NCBI GenBank assembly: GCA_035524315.1
Contig: DATKPD010000067.1
Span: 23,141-87,140, forward strand
Reading direction: 5' to 3'
Source: BOG-938 sp035524315
GTDB lineage: Bacteria > Pseudomonadota > Alphaproteobacteria > Caulobacterales > Caulobacteraceae
DNA length: 64,000 nucleotides
In this document: in pieces, positions 9,001 to 17,057 of the stretch
Layout: each line of letters starts with the position of its first letter
Position numbering within the stretch: the first letter of the stretch is position 1
The notes under the pieces: model-generated
Databases searched by the model: none
Told to the model about the DNA's origin: nothing
Seen by the model: only the letters and a program-made list of their open reading frames with translations
Program-made: the position numbers and the translations under genes

Positions 9001-10111
9001 CTCAATTGTACTCGGCATGGGGTTCACTTTTGACGATGCGGCGGCTGCCAAGGGAGAGGCTGAAAGTCTGGCACGGATGCGCGAAGTGATCGAAAAGGAT
9101 CCACGCAATGCCGAGCGCATCTTTCCCTTCCTCGGCGGAGAGGAAGTCAACACCTCGCCTACTCATGCGCCAAGCCGCTACGTTATCGACTTTGCCGATT
9201 ACCCACTGCGCCGTGATCCTGCTTTGACTGCTTGGGCTTCTATGTCTGCTAAACAGCGTGAGTTGGCGTCCCGGTCCAACATCGTACCGACTGATTACCC
9301 GTATCCGGTGGCAGCCGACTGGCCCGATCTCCTGGAGATCGTCGAAAGAAGAGTCAAACCGGAACGGGACAAAGTCGACCGGCAAGCACGTCGAGAACGC
9401 TGGTGGCGCTTCGGTGACCGCCAACCGGGTCTATATGCCGCGATCGGACCGCTCGAACATGTACTGGTGACGGGTGCGGCCGCAGTAATGCACCACATGT
9501 TCGCTCGTGTGTCTCCAAAGTCCGTTTTTTCACATAAGACTATAGTCTTAACTGTGGCCGCTGAGAGCCAATTTACTGCGCTACAGTCGCGCATACATGA
9601 AATATGGAGTCGCCAATTTGGAACGACTTTTGGCTCCGTGGATGCACTCACCTACAATCCAACTCAAGTATTTCGAACTTTCCCGTTCCCTGAAGGTATC
9701 GAAAGCGATCCAATCCTTGGGGCCGTTGGCGGCGCTTATCTCAACCACCGGACCGCAATGATGATCGACCACGAAGAGGGGCTAACCAAGACTTACAACC
9801 GCTTTCACGCTTGCGACGAGACCTCGCTCGGCATCGTGGAATTACGCCGATTGCACGCCGAAATGGACCGCGCCGTGCTGTCAGCCTATGGCTGGACCGA
9901 CCTCGCGGAGCGTGCCACTCCGGAATTTCAACCCCGCGATGACGACCCGGAAAAGACCCGCCTCGACTGGCCGCAGGCCTACAAAGACGAGGTCCTGGCC
10001 CGGCTGCTCGACCTTAACCGCATCCGCGCCGCCGAGGAACGTGCGCTGGGCCTCACCACTGCGTCCGAAGATGACGCAGATGCAGACGACTCCAACGCGG
10101 ACGAGGACTAG
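6095..10111 (+). CDS. drmMI: DISARM class-1 N6-adenine DNA methyltransferase DrmMI
   Basis: A 1,338-aa gamma-type adenine methyltransferase. The S-adenosylmethionine motif is DPAMGSGAFL near residue 580, followed by a helix with DRNPRAVELGK near 645, and the catalytic motif IV is NPPF near 823. Large N- and C-terminal regions resemble Eco57I/PglX-like enzymes. In DISARM it marks host DNA as self. The C-terminal third, from about 8860 to 9760 and probably the target-recognition part, is visibly richer in A and T than the rest, suggesting replacement by recombination. ATGA overlap couples it to drmD. A second ATG at 6113 with a GGGG tract upstream is an equally good start. No nuclease motif was recognised. 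Confidence 0.88.
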   Translation: MRGPGLMADDAARDPDFEWLDYVPPQGVVAAPAVLRDLGLVPERQTAVETGEVRALLDAPFDAWAFVERVLGWDARFVAGAPGGPDLPPGLEVVLPEQADRLVPTWAVMELGEGGDWQMLVRVEAPRVAPDARHSLEGWEATPHQRLERLLRETGVRAGLLITQREAAAGELEPEIRLVYAPKGETSGWQVFPVRPMSTVAGRPILGGLKLLLDRSRLFADRTDRRLPAILHASRLAQDTVSEKLSSQVLGALFELLRGLDAAEPDLVRPLAAEAPGHLYEGLLAVLMRLVFILYAEDRDLLPSRRDEEARRIYDAGYSLRCLHARLTEDAALNPDTMDERRGGWGRLLALFRLIHAGHPSGFVQARRGGLFDPERYPFLEGRAGPAAAARVLGLSDGCLLRILDGLLVLREKGRPPERLSYRTLDVEQIGSVYETVMGFEARLSAGRALAVKGAKSLPFFVDLDALAAKKGKERLKQLKEDTGLSLSGARAAAVEAAADVEALTQALAPAVDPRGSPGAVPFAPGTPVLQPTDERRRSGSHYTPRSLTQPIVEHALAPAFERLGPDATAEQILDLKVCDPAMGSGAFLVEACRAIATRLAKAWERWPETKPAIPADELDDETLHARRLVAQRCLYGVDRNPRAVELGKLSLWLATLARDHEFTFLDHALKCGDSLVGLDLDQITAVDWDRGKAPTFFGKIVRDHLSEAEAERDRVRALAEGAGEAELRPMLRRAEAKLEVARRVGDGVIAAFFAESKPKARNRRLLEFQQDILAAGDWAERAKTFSQGLREGEHPIPPFHWPVEFPEVFSRDNPGFDAIVGNPPFAGKNTIIDGNRTNYLPWLQTLHEGAHGNADLVAHFFLRAFELLRHGGAFGLIATNTIGQGDTRTTGLSKILASGGAILRATRRLKWPGEAAVVVSVVNLCKGSAPAPALDGRQVSRISAYLVEGDLDVSPAPLAANSGKAFQGSIVLGMGFTFDDAAAAKGEAESLARMREVIEKDPRNAERIFPFLGGEEVNTSPTHAPSRYVIDFADYPLRRDPALTAWASMSAKQRELASRSNIVPTDYPYPVAADWPDLLEIVERRVKPERDKVDRQARRERWWRFGDRQPGLYAAIGPLEHVLVTGAAAVMHHMFARVSPKSVFSHKTIVLTVAAESQFTALQSRIHEIWSRQFGTTFGSVDALTYNPTQVFRTFPFPEGIESDPILGAVGGAYLNHRTAMMIDHEEGLTKTYNRFHACDETSLGIVELRRLHAEMDRAVLSAYGWTDLAERATPEFQPRDDDPEKTRLDWPQAYKDEVLARLLDLNRIRAAEERALGLTTASEDDADADDSNADED

Positions 10112-10121
10112 GGGACCGGCG

Positions 10122-10754
10122 ATGGGCGCCATCCACGAAGAGCATGTCGAATGGGCGGTGGTGAACCGCATGAAGCGCATGCTCGAAACGCCGCGTAACG
10201 ATTTCAGCGTGACCGAAACCTTTGCGCTCTTCTCTACGATCGTTCTGTGGTCGAAGAACCGTGCCTGGACGCACGAGAGCACGAATGGGCAAAGCGATGT
10301 CGCCGCGCGTTCGGTGCGAACCAAATTGGCCGAAACCCTGATCCTGGAGCGGCCCTGGAGCCTCTCGAGCAGGCTTCCCGCGTGGGAGCGGGGCTCCCTT
10401 GATCGGATGGCGACTCCGGTTGAAATCAACGCCGATTTCAAGGGCATGACGGCCGAGCAATTCTTCAAATGGCTGCGGGACGCCTTGGCCCATGGAGACG
10501 GGCGCACGGTCAGACCTCTGCACCGGCCTTCCCGCGATTGGAAAAAGGAATGGCTTGGCGGCTTTGAAATCGAGTTCAAGGAAACCCGACGAAGCCAGAG
10601 AAAGCTTCTCCTGACTTTGACCAAGGACGACATGCGCAGATTGGGCGGGACCCTGGCCGATGCGTTCTGCACCGCGCTTTCGGGCAACCACGATTTCGCG
10701 CAATACGACGACGCCACCAAGCTCGTGGAAGCGGATTTGGGGAATGCCGCATGA
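10122..10754 (+). CDS. HEPN-like protein with Rx4H motif, DISARM-associated
   Basis: A 210-aa soluble protein, mostly helical by composition. I chose the ATG at 10122, 10 bp after the drmMI stop and behind a GGGGA site; an upstream in-frame extension would only read through drmMI out of frame. The clearest motif is WLRDALAHGDGR, in which R119 and H124 form an Rx4H pair with the usual acidic residue after R. This is the signature of HEPN RNases and of their non-catalytic partners. It is followed by a predicted strand-rich end (GFEIEFKETRRSQRKLLLTL). Its stop overlaps the next ATG (ATGA). HEPN proteins often act in defence by cutting RNA. Assignment is by motif only, and I know no named DISARM gene that matches it. 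Confidence 0.62.
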   Translation: MGAIHEEHVEWAVVNRMKRMLETPRNDFSVTETFALFSTIVLWSKNRAWTHESTNGQSDVAARSVRTKLAETLILERPWSLSSRLPAWERGSLDRMATPVEINADFKGMTAEQFFKWLRDALAHGDGRTVRPLHRPSRDWKKEWLGGFEIEFKETRRSQRKLLLTLTKDDMRRLGGTLADAFCTALSGNHDFAQYDDATKLVEADLGNAA

Positions 10755-10843
10755 CCGCATCTGGTATCGCCAGCCCGCTACGTCCGGAATTGACGTGGGC
10801 GGAGGCGAAGGTGCCTCGGACCAGGGCTGAGGGGGAACGATGA
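10751..10843 (+). CDS. Possible 30-aa micro-ORF coupled at both ends
   Basis: A 31-codon frame starts in an ATGA overlap with the stop of the HEPN-like gene and ends in an ATGA overlap with the next gene. The peptide begins MTASGIASPLRP and is basic toward its end. GGGGA lies about 9 bases before its ATG. The double coupling keeps ribosomes moving across the gap. It may be a real small protein, a translational coupler, or chance. I found no family for it. Confidence 0.33.
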   Translation: MTASGIASPLRPELTWAEAKVPRTRAEGER

Positions 10844-11679
10844 CGGCCAAAACAATTCGCTCTGGAAGGCTTGGCAAGATCGACCTGCGCCTGGTCGACA
10901 TGAACGGTGTTCTTCATGGCGTGGCTGATGAGGGGGCCAAGCGCATCGCGCACATCCAGGGGGAGAGCGCCGAAAGCGCCGATCAGGTGTGGACGCGCCT
11001 GCAAGACGAGGTTGCCAAAAGGAGCGTCGGCTACTTCGGCTATGACGGCGCCAGGTCCCGCTTTTTGAAGTATTTCCCCGGCGGCTTTTCGTCAGACGCT
11101 TATCTCGGGACCAGCGACGGAAAGGGCGCGGGCGAACGGGCATATAAGATGAGGGCAAAGGCTTTGCTCGACGAACTCGCGCCGCTCGAAGCCGCGGCGA
11201 CCGGTACGGGTTATGGCGCGGCGGTGAGGAGGGTCTTTCAGGCCACCAACATGCTCTCGCCGTTTGAGAAGCCGAGGATCGGCGATGTGCTGAAAGGGCC
11301 GAACGCCGACGCATTCGTGCGGGGCGCCGCCCGCTTCGCTCTCGGCGACGTGGAGGCCGGCCTGGCGGAAATGGAAAAGGCCGCCAAAGCGGATGGCGCG
11401 GCCAAATGGATCGTGGCGACCTACCTGCCGTTTCTTTGGCGGCCGGACGTCCATGTGTTTCTAAAGCCAGAAGTGACAAAGGACTATGCCGAGCGGGTGG
11501 GTCACCGATACGGCGACGTCTACGAACCCGCGCTGCGCCCAGAAATCTACGAGAGCTTGCGTGACCTCTACGCGAAGACGGGCGCTGCTATCGCTGACCT
11601 TTCCCCGCGCGACAACATCGACCTCCAGAGCTTCATCTGGGTGGTAGGCGAATACACCGACGAGAATCAGCCCGCATGA
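10840..11679 (+). CDS. Unrecognised 279-aa protein between drmMI and drmA
   Basis: I do not recognise a named domain. The ATG at 10840 has a strong GAGGGGG ribosome site, and the stop overlaps drmA by ATGA, so it is a genuine operon member. The N-terminal third has an alpha/beta look (KIDLRLVDMNGVLHGVAD). The middle is helical and rich in alanine. The C-terminus carries YLPFLWRPD, then a segment with FLKPEVT, and ends with IDLQSFIWVVGEY. From memory, that last pattern recurs at the C-terminus of uncharacterised restriction-associated proteins, but I cannot verify this here. No signal peptide, membrane helix or catalytic motif is evident. A specificity or adaptor role in the DISARM variant is only a guess. 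Confidence 0.7.
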   Translation: MTAKTIRSGRLGKIDLRLVDMNGVLHGVADEGAKRIAHIQGESAESADQVWTRLQDEVAKRSVGYFGYDGARSRFLKYFPGGFSSDAYLGTSDGKGAGERAYKMRAKALLDELAPLEAAATGTGYGAAVRRVFQATNMLSPFEKPRIGDVLKGPNADAFVRGAARFALGDVEAGLAEMEKAAKADGAAKWIVATYLPFLWRPDVHVFLKPEVTKDYAERVGHRYGDVYEPALRPEIYESLRDLYAKTGAAIADLSPRDNIDLQSFIWVVGEYTDENQPA

Positions 11680-14600
11680 CCACCGCCGTCGATGTCCGCG
11701 ACCAGCTTGTCGAGACGCTTCGGCGAGACCTTATCGGTCCAGGGCCCAACGATCATGACATTGCGGCCGAGCGCCTCGATGTGCGGCCGTCGGTTTGGTA
11801 TCTCGCCGGCTTTTTGGCGCCCTCCGAGGACAAAGTCGCCTTGGGCGGCGCGGACGGCGACGACGATGTCGAGGCGCAGGAAGACGGTGAGGTCGCGGTC
11901 GAGGAGGCCGACGAAGAGGGCGCTGGCGGCGCGGCCGGAGATGATGGCCCGCCGGACGCAGCGAGCGCCCGACGCCGTTTCATGCCGTCCTCCATTGGGC
12001 TGACAGTCCTGCTCGATCCATCGGTGACGACTCTGAAGGCGACGATCACCTGGGGAGACTATGTGGCCGAACCCGATCCGAGCGAGTTTCTGCTCGTGTC
12101 AAACGTCGAGGCAGAGGGTTCGGCATCAGGAAAGCGAGGCCGCCACGAGGCAACGCCGAAATTCCAGTGGGTGCGGAAGGCGAAGACCCGCGTCGTGGAT
12201 GTCCCCGTGGTCGAGGGGCGGTCACAGCACTCGATTATCGTGCCCGAAAGCGCACCCGAACAGGGTAAGCACCGTCGCCCCCTCGTCATCGAAACCCACA
12301 GCCGGACCTTCGAATTGACCACGCCCGAGGGCCAGCGCCGTCGCCTGCGCGCGCTCACCGTGTTCCTGGTCAATCGCCGCGCGCCAGTGAACGGTCGAGT
12401 CGTGGCCGATTTGACCTACGCCTTCCAGGCCCGGTTGGAGCTGGAATGTGCGACAGGGTTTGAGGCTCGGCAGGACCTGTCCGGTCATGACGCCAATGAT
12501 GCCGATCTGCGTTTGGCTGACCTGCATTATCGCGATGTGGTCGAATGGGCGGTAGGCCGGAACAGCGCCGCCGATTGGCAGGAAGAGGACGGCAAGGTCA
12601 CGCGTGTCTGGACCGACGCCCTGCCTACCGCCGAGGTCGAGCGCGTGGCGCCGAACGAGTCAATCGCCGGTGTGACTTTCGGGATGGAGGCGCTCGCTGG
12701 TCTCGCCGAAGGGGATGGGGCGACGCTAGCCGCCGCCCTCGATGGTCTGCCGGCGCGCTATGGCGAGTGGATTGCACAACAAAAGGTCGGTGGTCTCCCG
12801 CCTCGCCGGGCTGAGACAGCGCGCGAGCTTGTCGCCGACATGCAATTGGCTGGACGACGCATTGCCGAAGGCATTGAGCTCTTGAAGGCCGATCACCGGG
12901 CCCGCCAAGCCTTCCGCTTCATGAACCTCGCCGTGGCGCGGGCAAACCGCCAGAGGAGCGCCGCTCAGTATGGCGGCAAACCAGAGGAACAGCGCGCTCC
13001 TGCCTGGCGGCCCTTCCAGTTGGCCTTCATCTTGCTCAACCTCGCCGGCCTGACCGACAAGCGTCATCGCGATCGCGAGATTGCCGACCTGCTGTTCTTC
13101 CCGACCGGCGGTGGGAAGACCGAGGCCTATCTTGGCCTGGCGGCCTATTGCATTTCGCTGCGCCGACTTTCCGGATCTGGCGTGCTGGGCGCAGGCGTCT
13201 CGGTGATGATGCGTTACACCCTGCGCCTTCTCACCCTCGATCAGCTCGATCGCGCCGCCGGTGTAGTCTGCGCCCTGGAACTCATGCGGGTGGAGGGCGA
13301 GGGGCTCGGTCTGCTGGGCGATTGGCCGATTGAAATTGGCCTCTGGGTCGGTTCCGACGCCTCGCCCAATCGACTCGGCGGTCAAGGCGACACCGGCGAC
13401 GACAAAGCCGTGACCCGGGTGCGCACCTTCCGGCGCGACTTCGCGACGCCCAAGGCCCGCGCGCCAGCGCCGCTTAAGGCATGCCCATGGTGCGCCACGC
13501 CGTTTGGGAAAGACTCATTTGTCTGCACCCCCGACCTCAAGGCGCCCACCAACCTCGAGATACGGTGCGCCAATATCGACTGCAAATTCACCCGCGATCG
13601 ACCTCTGCCGATCCTGGTGGTGGACGAGACGATCTATCGTCGCCTTCCGGCCTTCATCGTCGCGACCATCGACAAGCTCGCCTCACTGCCGTGGGTTGGC
13701 GAGTCTGGCGCCCTGTTCGGCCAGGTGGATCGCTTTCAGGCCGGGGTTGGATTCTTCGGCGCCGCCGAGCCAGTGGGGGGGCAGCCCCTCGACAATGGCT
13801 GGAAGCTTGATCCGCCCGACTTGATCATCCAGGACGAATTGCACCTCATCGCTGGGCCGCTGGGCACCGTGGCGGGTCTATATGAGGCTGCCATCGATCA
13901 GCTCTGCGCGCGCGGCGAGGGCGAGGGGCGCGTGCGGCCCAAGATCGTGGCGTCCACCGCCACGGTTCGGCGCGCCCATGACCAGATCAAGGCTCTATTC
14001 GATAGAAACGAGACGCGGGTTTTTCCGCCGCCCGGCATCGACAGGACCGACAGTTTCTTCGCCCTCACGGTCCCGTCTATAGACGACCCCGCACGTCTCT
14101 ATTTGGGCATAGCCGCCCAGGGCCGGGGGCCTAAACTGGTCTTCTTGCGCGTGTTGCGCGCCCTCCTGGCCGCATCCAAGGCGTCATTAGAACGAGACGG
14201 TCAGGTCGCTGACCCCTATCTGACCGCTGTCTGCTATTTCAACGCCCTGCGCGAACTTGGAGGCGCCCGCAGGATCGTCGAGGACGAGATTCGCACCCAG
14301 GTCGCAGACTATGGTGACCGTCGGCGGCGGGTCGATCCTCACGATCACCCATTCGCCAACCGAGCGGTCAGGGAGCCGTTGGAATTGACCTCCCGCGTCT
14401 CCACCGACGCGGTGTCGGCTGCGAAGAAGCGGCTGGAAAAGGCGGTTTCCTCTGATGAGGGTGTCGATGTCGCCTTGGCCACCAACATGATCTCGGTAGG
14501 CCTAGACATTCAGCGCCTTGGATTGATGCTGGTTCAAGGCCAACCCAAAACTGCCGCCGAATACATCCAGGCCACAAGCCGCGTTGGCCGCGACCATGAT

Positions 14601-15173
14601 CGCCCGGGCCTAGTGGCAACCATTCTAAATGTTCACAAGCCTCGCGACCGCGCCCACTTCGAGCAATTTGGCCATTTCCACCGCACTTTCTATCGCGCTG
14701 TCGAGGCGACAAGCGTCACCCCATGGGCTGCCCGGGCGCTCGACCGCGCCCTGGCGGCAGCGGTGGTGGCTGCGGCCCGCCATGTGGATCCGGCGCTCAC
14801 GCCAGACCGCGCCGCGGCCCTTCTGAAAGATGAGCCACATATACGGGTAAAGGTCCGGGAGGCTTTGGTGGCTCGCGCTCCGGAAAGACAGGTCGCTGGC
14901 GGGCATGCGGCCCTGCGGGCGCGGATCGACGACCTTTTCGACAATTGGCTCAAGACAGCGGACGAGCAAACTGAGGGCGGCGCAAGTTTCCGTTATCGGG
15001 AGGGAAGCCTCGCCCAGCATCTCCTGCACCGACCGCTCGAAACAGGCGTCGAAAACCTGAGCCCGGCGCACCGAGAGTTCGTGGCGGGCTGGTCGATGCG
15101 GGATGTGGAGCCGAGCGTGCAGCTTCAGGTTCGAGACCCGTGGGGCAACGAAGTGAAGGCGGACGACGTCTAA
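11676..15173 (+). CDS. drmA: DISARM helicase DrmA
   Basis: A 1,165-aa helicase-like protein. Seen: the N-terminal block with RRDLIGPGP and RPSVWYLAGFLAP, an acidic linker at about 65-95, Walker A as PTGGGKTEAY near residue 475, a zinc-knuckle-like set of cysteines (CPWC, CANIDC) near 602-630, a DELH box (QDELHLIAGP) near 720, and helicase motifs V/VI as SVGLDIQRLG and QATSRVGRD near 938-970. These match DrmA, which with DrmB forms the DNA-loading core of DISARM. It overlaps the preceding gene by ATGA, and its TAA shares a base with the drmB ATG (TAATG), implying 1:1 coupled translation with drmB. Confidence 0.93.
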   Translation: MTTAVDVRDQLVETLRRDLIGPGPNDHDIAAERLDVRPSVWYLAGFLAPSEDKVALGGADGDDDVEAQEDGEVAVEEADEEGAGGAAGDDGPPDAASARRRFMPSSIGLTVLLDPSVTTLKATITWGDYVAEPDPSEFLLVSNVEAEGSASGKRGRHEATPKFQWVRKAKTRVVDVPVVEGRSQHSIIVPESAPEQGKHRRPLVIETHSRTFELTTPEGQRRRLRALTVFLVNRRAPVNGRVVADLTYAFQARLELECATGFEARQDLSGHDANDADLRLADLHYRDVVEWAVGRNSAADWQEEDGKVTRVWTDALPTAEVERVAPNESIAGVTFGMEALAGLAEGDGATLAAALDGLPARYGEWIAQQKVGGLPPRRAETARELVADMQLAGRRIAEGIELLKADHRARQAFRFMNLAVARANRQRSAAQYGGKPEEQRAPAWRPFQLAFILLNLAGLTDKRHRDREIADLLFFPTGGGKTEAYLGLAAYCISLRRLSGSGVLGAGVSVMMRYTLRLLTLDQLDRAAGVVCALELMRVEGEGLGLLGDWPIEIGLWVGSDASPNRLGGQGDTGDDKAVTRVRTFRRDFATPKARAPAPLKACPWCATPFGKDSFVCTPDLKAPTNLEIRCANIDCKFTRDRPLPILVVDETIYRRLPAFIVATIDKLASLPWVGESGALFGQVDRFQAGVGFFGAAEPVGGQPLDNGWKLDPPDLIIQDELHLIAGPLGTVAGLYEAAIDQLCARGEGEGRVRPKIVASTATVRRAHDQIKALFDRNETRVFPPPGIDRTDSFFALTVPSIDDPARLYLGIAAQGRGPKLVFLRVLRALLAASKASLERDGQVADPYLTAVCYFNALRELGGARRIVEDEIRTQVADYGDRRRRVDPHDHPFANRAVREPLELTSRVSTDAVSAAKKRLEKAVSSDEGVDVALATNMISVGLDIQRLGLMLVQGQPKTAAEYIQATSRVGRDHDRPGLVATILNVHKPRDRAHFEQFGHFHRTFYRAVEATSVTPWAARALDRALAAAVVAAARHVDPALTPDRAAALLKDEPHIRVKVREALVARAPERQVAGGHAALRARIDDLFDNWLKTADEQTEGGASFRYREGSLAQHLLHRPLETGVENLSPAHREFVAGWSMRDVEPSVQLQVRDPWGNEVKADDV

Positions 15174-17044
15174 TGGCCAAGAATGTCCAGCGTCGGAGCC
15201 AACTCGTTTCGATCTTCGGCCCCGGCTCAATGATCGACCTGCCAACGCGTTCCGTGATTGTGGGCGGCTTGGAAACTTGGGCTCTCGACTTCAAGGAGCC
15301 GGAAATCGTCGAGCCCCGACTGAGCATGCGCTTAGCGCAGGCGTTGAAGAAGAAGGGCTGGTTGGCTGAGGACAAGTTCCTAAAGCTGAGGCCGCCACCC
15401 GAAGCCGCCGACGCGCAGGCCCGCTTCCATCCCTTGGTCCAGACACCCGTGTTTCCGGCCTGGTTCGTGGCCGACCGATCTCATGCCGCTGGCGACGCCT
15501 CGACCCGCCGCCGGCTGGTGCGCTGGCAGGAACTTGATCCGGGGCAACGCAAGCAAGTCGATCTGGAGGATGGCCAGAAGAAGAGTACGGTTACGCCGAT
15601 CCGCTTTGTCTGCGCCTGCCACCGCGGCCATATTCAAGACATCGATTGGCGGCGGCTTGTACACAATGGCGAGCCCTGTCGCGAACCCATGTGGCTGGAA
15701 GAGCGCGGCGCCGGCGGCAGCCTGGAAGACACTCGCGTGGTCTGTGGTTGCAAGCGCGCCGTCTCGCTGAAGGACGCAGAGGCTCCCGGCCGCCTCGGCA
15801 AGTGCTGGGGCGAGCGGCCCTGGTTGAGGGAAAGGACGGATCCGGCGGGCTGCGATGAACTGCTACGGCTGATGATCCGAACAGCGACCAATACCTATTT
15901 CCCGCAGTCGCTCACGGTCATCTCCTTGCCGGCGGAGGACGATGCCCTGGCCCGGATCCTTAGCGACCTGGGCGAGCATCTAGCGAAGGTCACATCGATC
16001 GAACGCCTAGCGACAGCGCGTGAATTCAATCCAGTGGTCGAAAAGGCGCTTGAAGGCTTCTCCGACGCGGATGTCTGGGACAGGCTGCATGGCCAGCGTG
16101 AAGGCGGAGGGAGCGAGACTGGCCAAGGTCCGAAGGTCGCCGAGTTCGATCTCTTCGCCAACGGTCAGGCGGAGATCGGGACGAACGTTCCAGATGCAAA
16201 ACTTTACGCCCAGACCCTGCCGCGCGAGGTGTGGGCCGCGCAGGCGGAGATCGACGTCTCGGCCGTCCGCAATCTCGTGGCCGTGCACCGACTTCGCGAG
16301 GTATCTTGCCTCTACGGCTTCACGCGCTTCGACTCCGCGCCAGTCGGATCAGATGGCGGCATTGATGACCTCGAACTGCCCGTCGAGGTAGCCCCGCTTG
16401 CGAGCGAACAATCAGTGGACTGGCTGCCGGCCGTAGAACAATTCGGCGAAGGCCTATTCATCCATTTCGACAACGATGCGATTGCGCGTTGGCTCCGATC
16501 CGACGGGCTAGCTGGTCAGCACGACAAGTTGCTCGCGGCCTATGGCTATTGGGCGCAGAGGTTCGGCGACAAGGCCCCGGATTTCCCCGGTGAGCCCTAC
16601 ATCCTGCTGCACAGCCTTTCCCACGCGCTGATGTCTGAGATCGCCCTTGAGTGTGGCTATCCAGCCAGTTCGCTAAAGGAGAGAATCTACGCCCTTCGAG
16701 CGGAGCGGGATGGGGGCGAGTACTCTCGTTGCGGCGTCTTGATCTACACGGCCAGCGCCGGCGCCCAGGGGAGCTTGGGCGGGCTCGTCGCCACGGCGCC
16801 CCAATTTGCATCGATCCTTAAGTGCGCATTGGAGCGCTTAAGGATCTGCTCCAATGACCCAATCTGCGCGGACCACGAACCCGACGACAAGAGCGGGGAC
16901 AGGGCTACGCACGGCGCTGCTTGTCATGGCTGCCTGCTAATCGCCGAGACCAGCTGCGAAATGCGCAACCTCTTCTTGGATCGCAAGCTCCTAGTTCCGA
17001 CCATGGCGGGTGGCGAAGGGGCTTTCTTCTGCGAAAACAGCTGA
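15173..17044 (+). CDS. drmB: DISARM protein DrmB (DUF1998)
   Basis: A 623-aa protein. The N-terminus has RSQLVSIFGPGSMIDLP, the hallmark start of DrmB. The C-terminal DUF1998 part holds LHSLSHALMSEIALECGYP, GVLIYTASAGAQGSLGGLV and a cysteine cluster from CSNDPIC to HGAACHGCLLIAETSC that probably binds zinc. DrmB pairs with DrmA in the core complex. I chose the ATG at 15173 because it overlaps the drmA stop as TAATG; a longer frame from 15140 would run inside drmA. The next gene follows 13 bp downstream, where class-1 loci usually have drmC. Confidence 0.93.
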   Translation: MAKNVQRRSQLVSIFGPGSMIDLPTRSVIVGGLETWALDFKEPEIVEPRLSMRLAQALKKKGWLAEDKFLKLRPPPEAADAQARFHPLVQTPVFPAWFVADRSHAAGDASTRRRLVRWQELDPGQRKQVDLEDGQKKSTVTPIRFVCACHRGHIQDIDWRRLVHNGEPCREPMWLEERGAGGSLEDTRVVCGCKRAVSLKDAEAPGRLGKCWGERPWLRERTDPAGCDELLRLMIRTATNTYFPQSLTVISLPAEDDALARILSDLGEHLAKVTSIERLATAREFNPVVEKALEGFSDADVWDRLHGQREGGGSETGQGPKVAEFDLFANGQAEIGTNVPDAKLYAQTLPREVWAAQAEIDVSAVRNLVAVHRLREVSCLYGFTRFDSAPVGSDGGIDDLELPVEVAPLASEQSVDWLPAVEQFGEGLFIHFDNDAIARWLRSDGLAGQHDKLLAAYGYWAQRFGDKAPDFPGEPYILLHSLSHALMSEIALECGYPASSLKERIYALRAERDGGEYSRCGVLIYTASAGAQGSLGGLVATAPQFASILKCALERLRICSNDPICADHEPDDKSGDRATHGAACHGCLLIAETSCEMRNLFLDRKLLVPTMAGGEGAFFCENS

Positions 17045-17057
17045 AATAGGGGCGCGA

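Noticed and set aside
9888..10121. N-terminal extension of the HEPN-like gene
   Set aside because: Lies wholly inside drmMI out of frame, with low-complexity Arg/Thr/Pro composition; ATG at 10122 has its own ribosome site.
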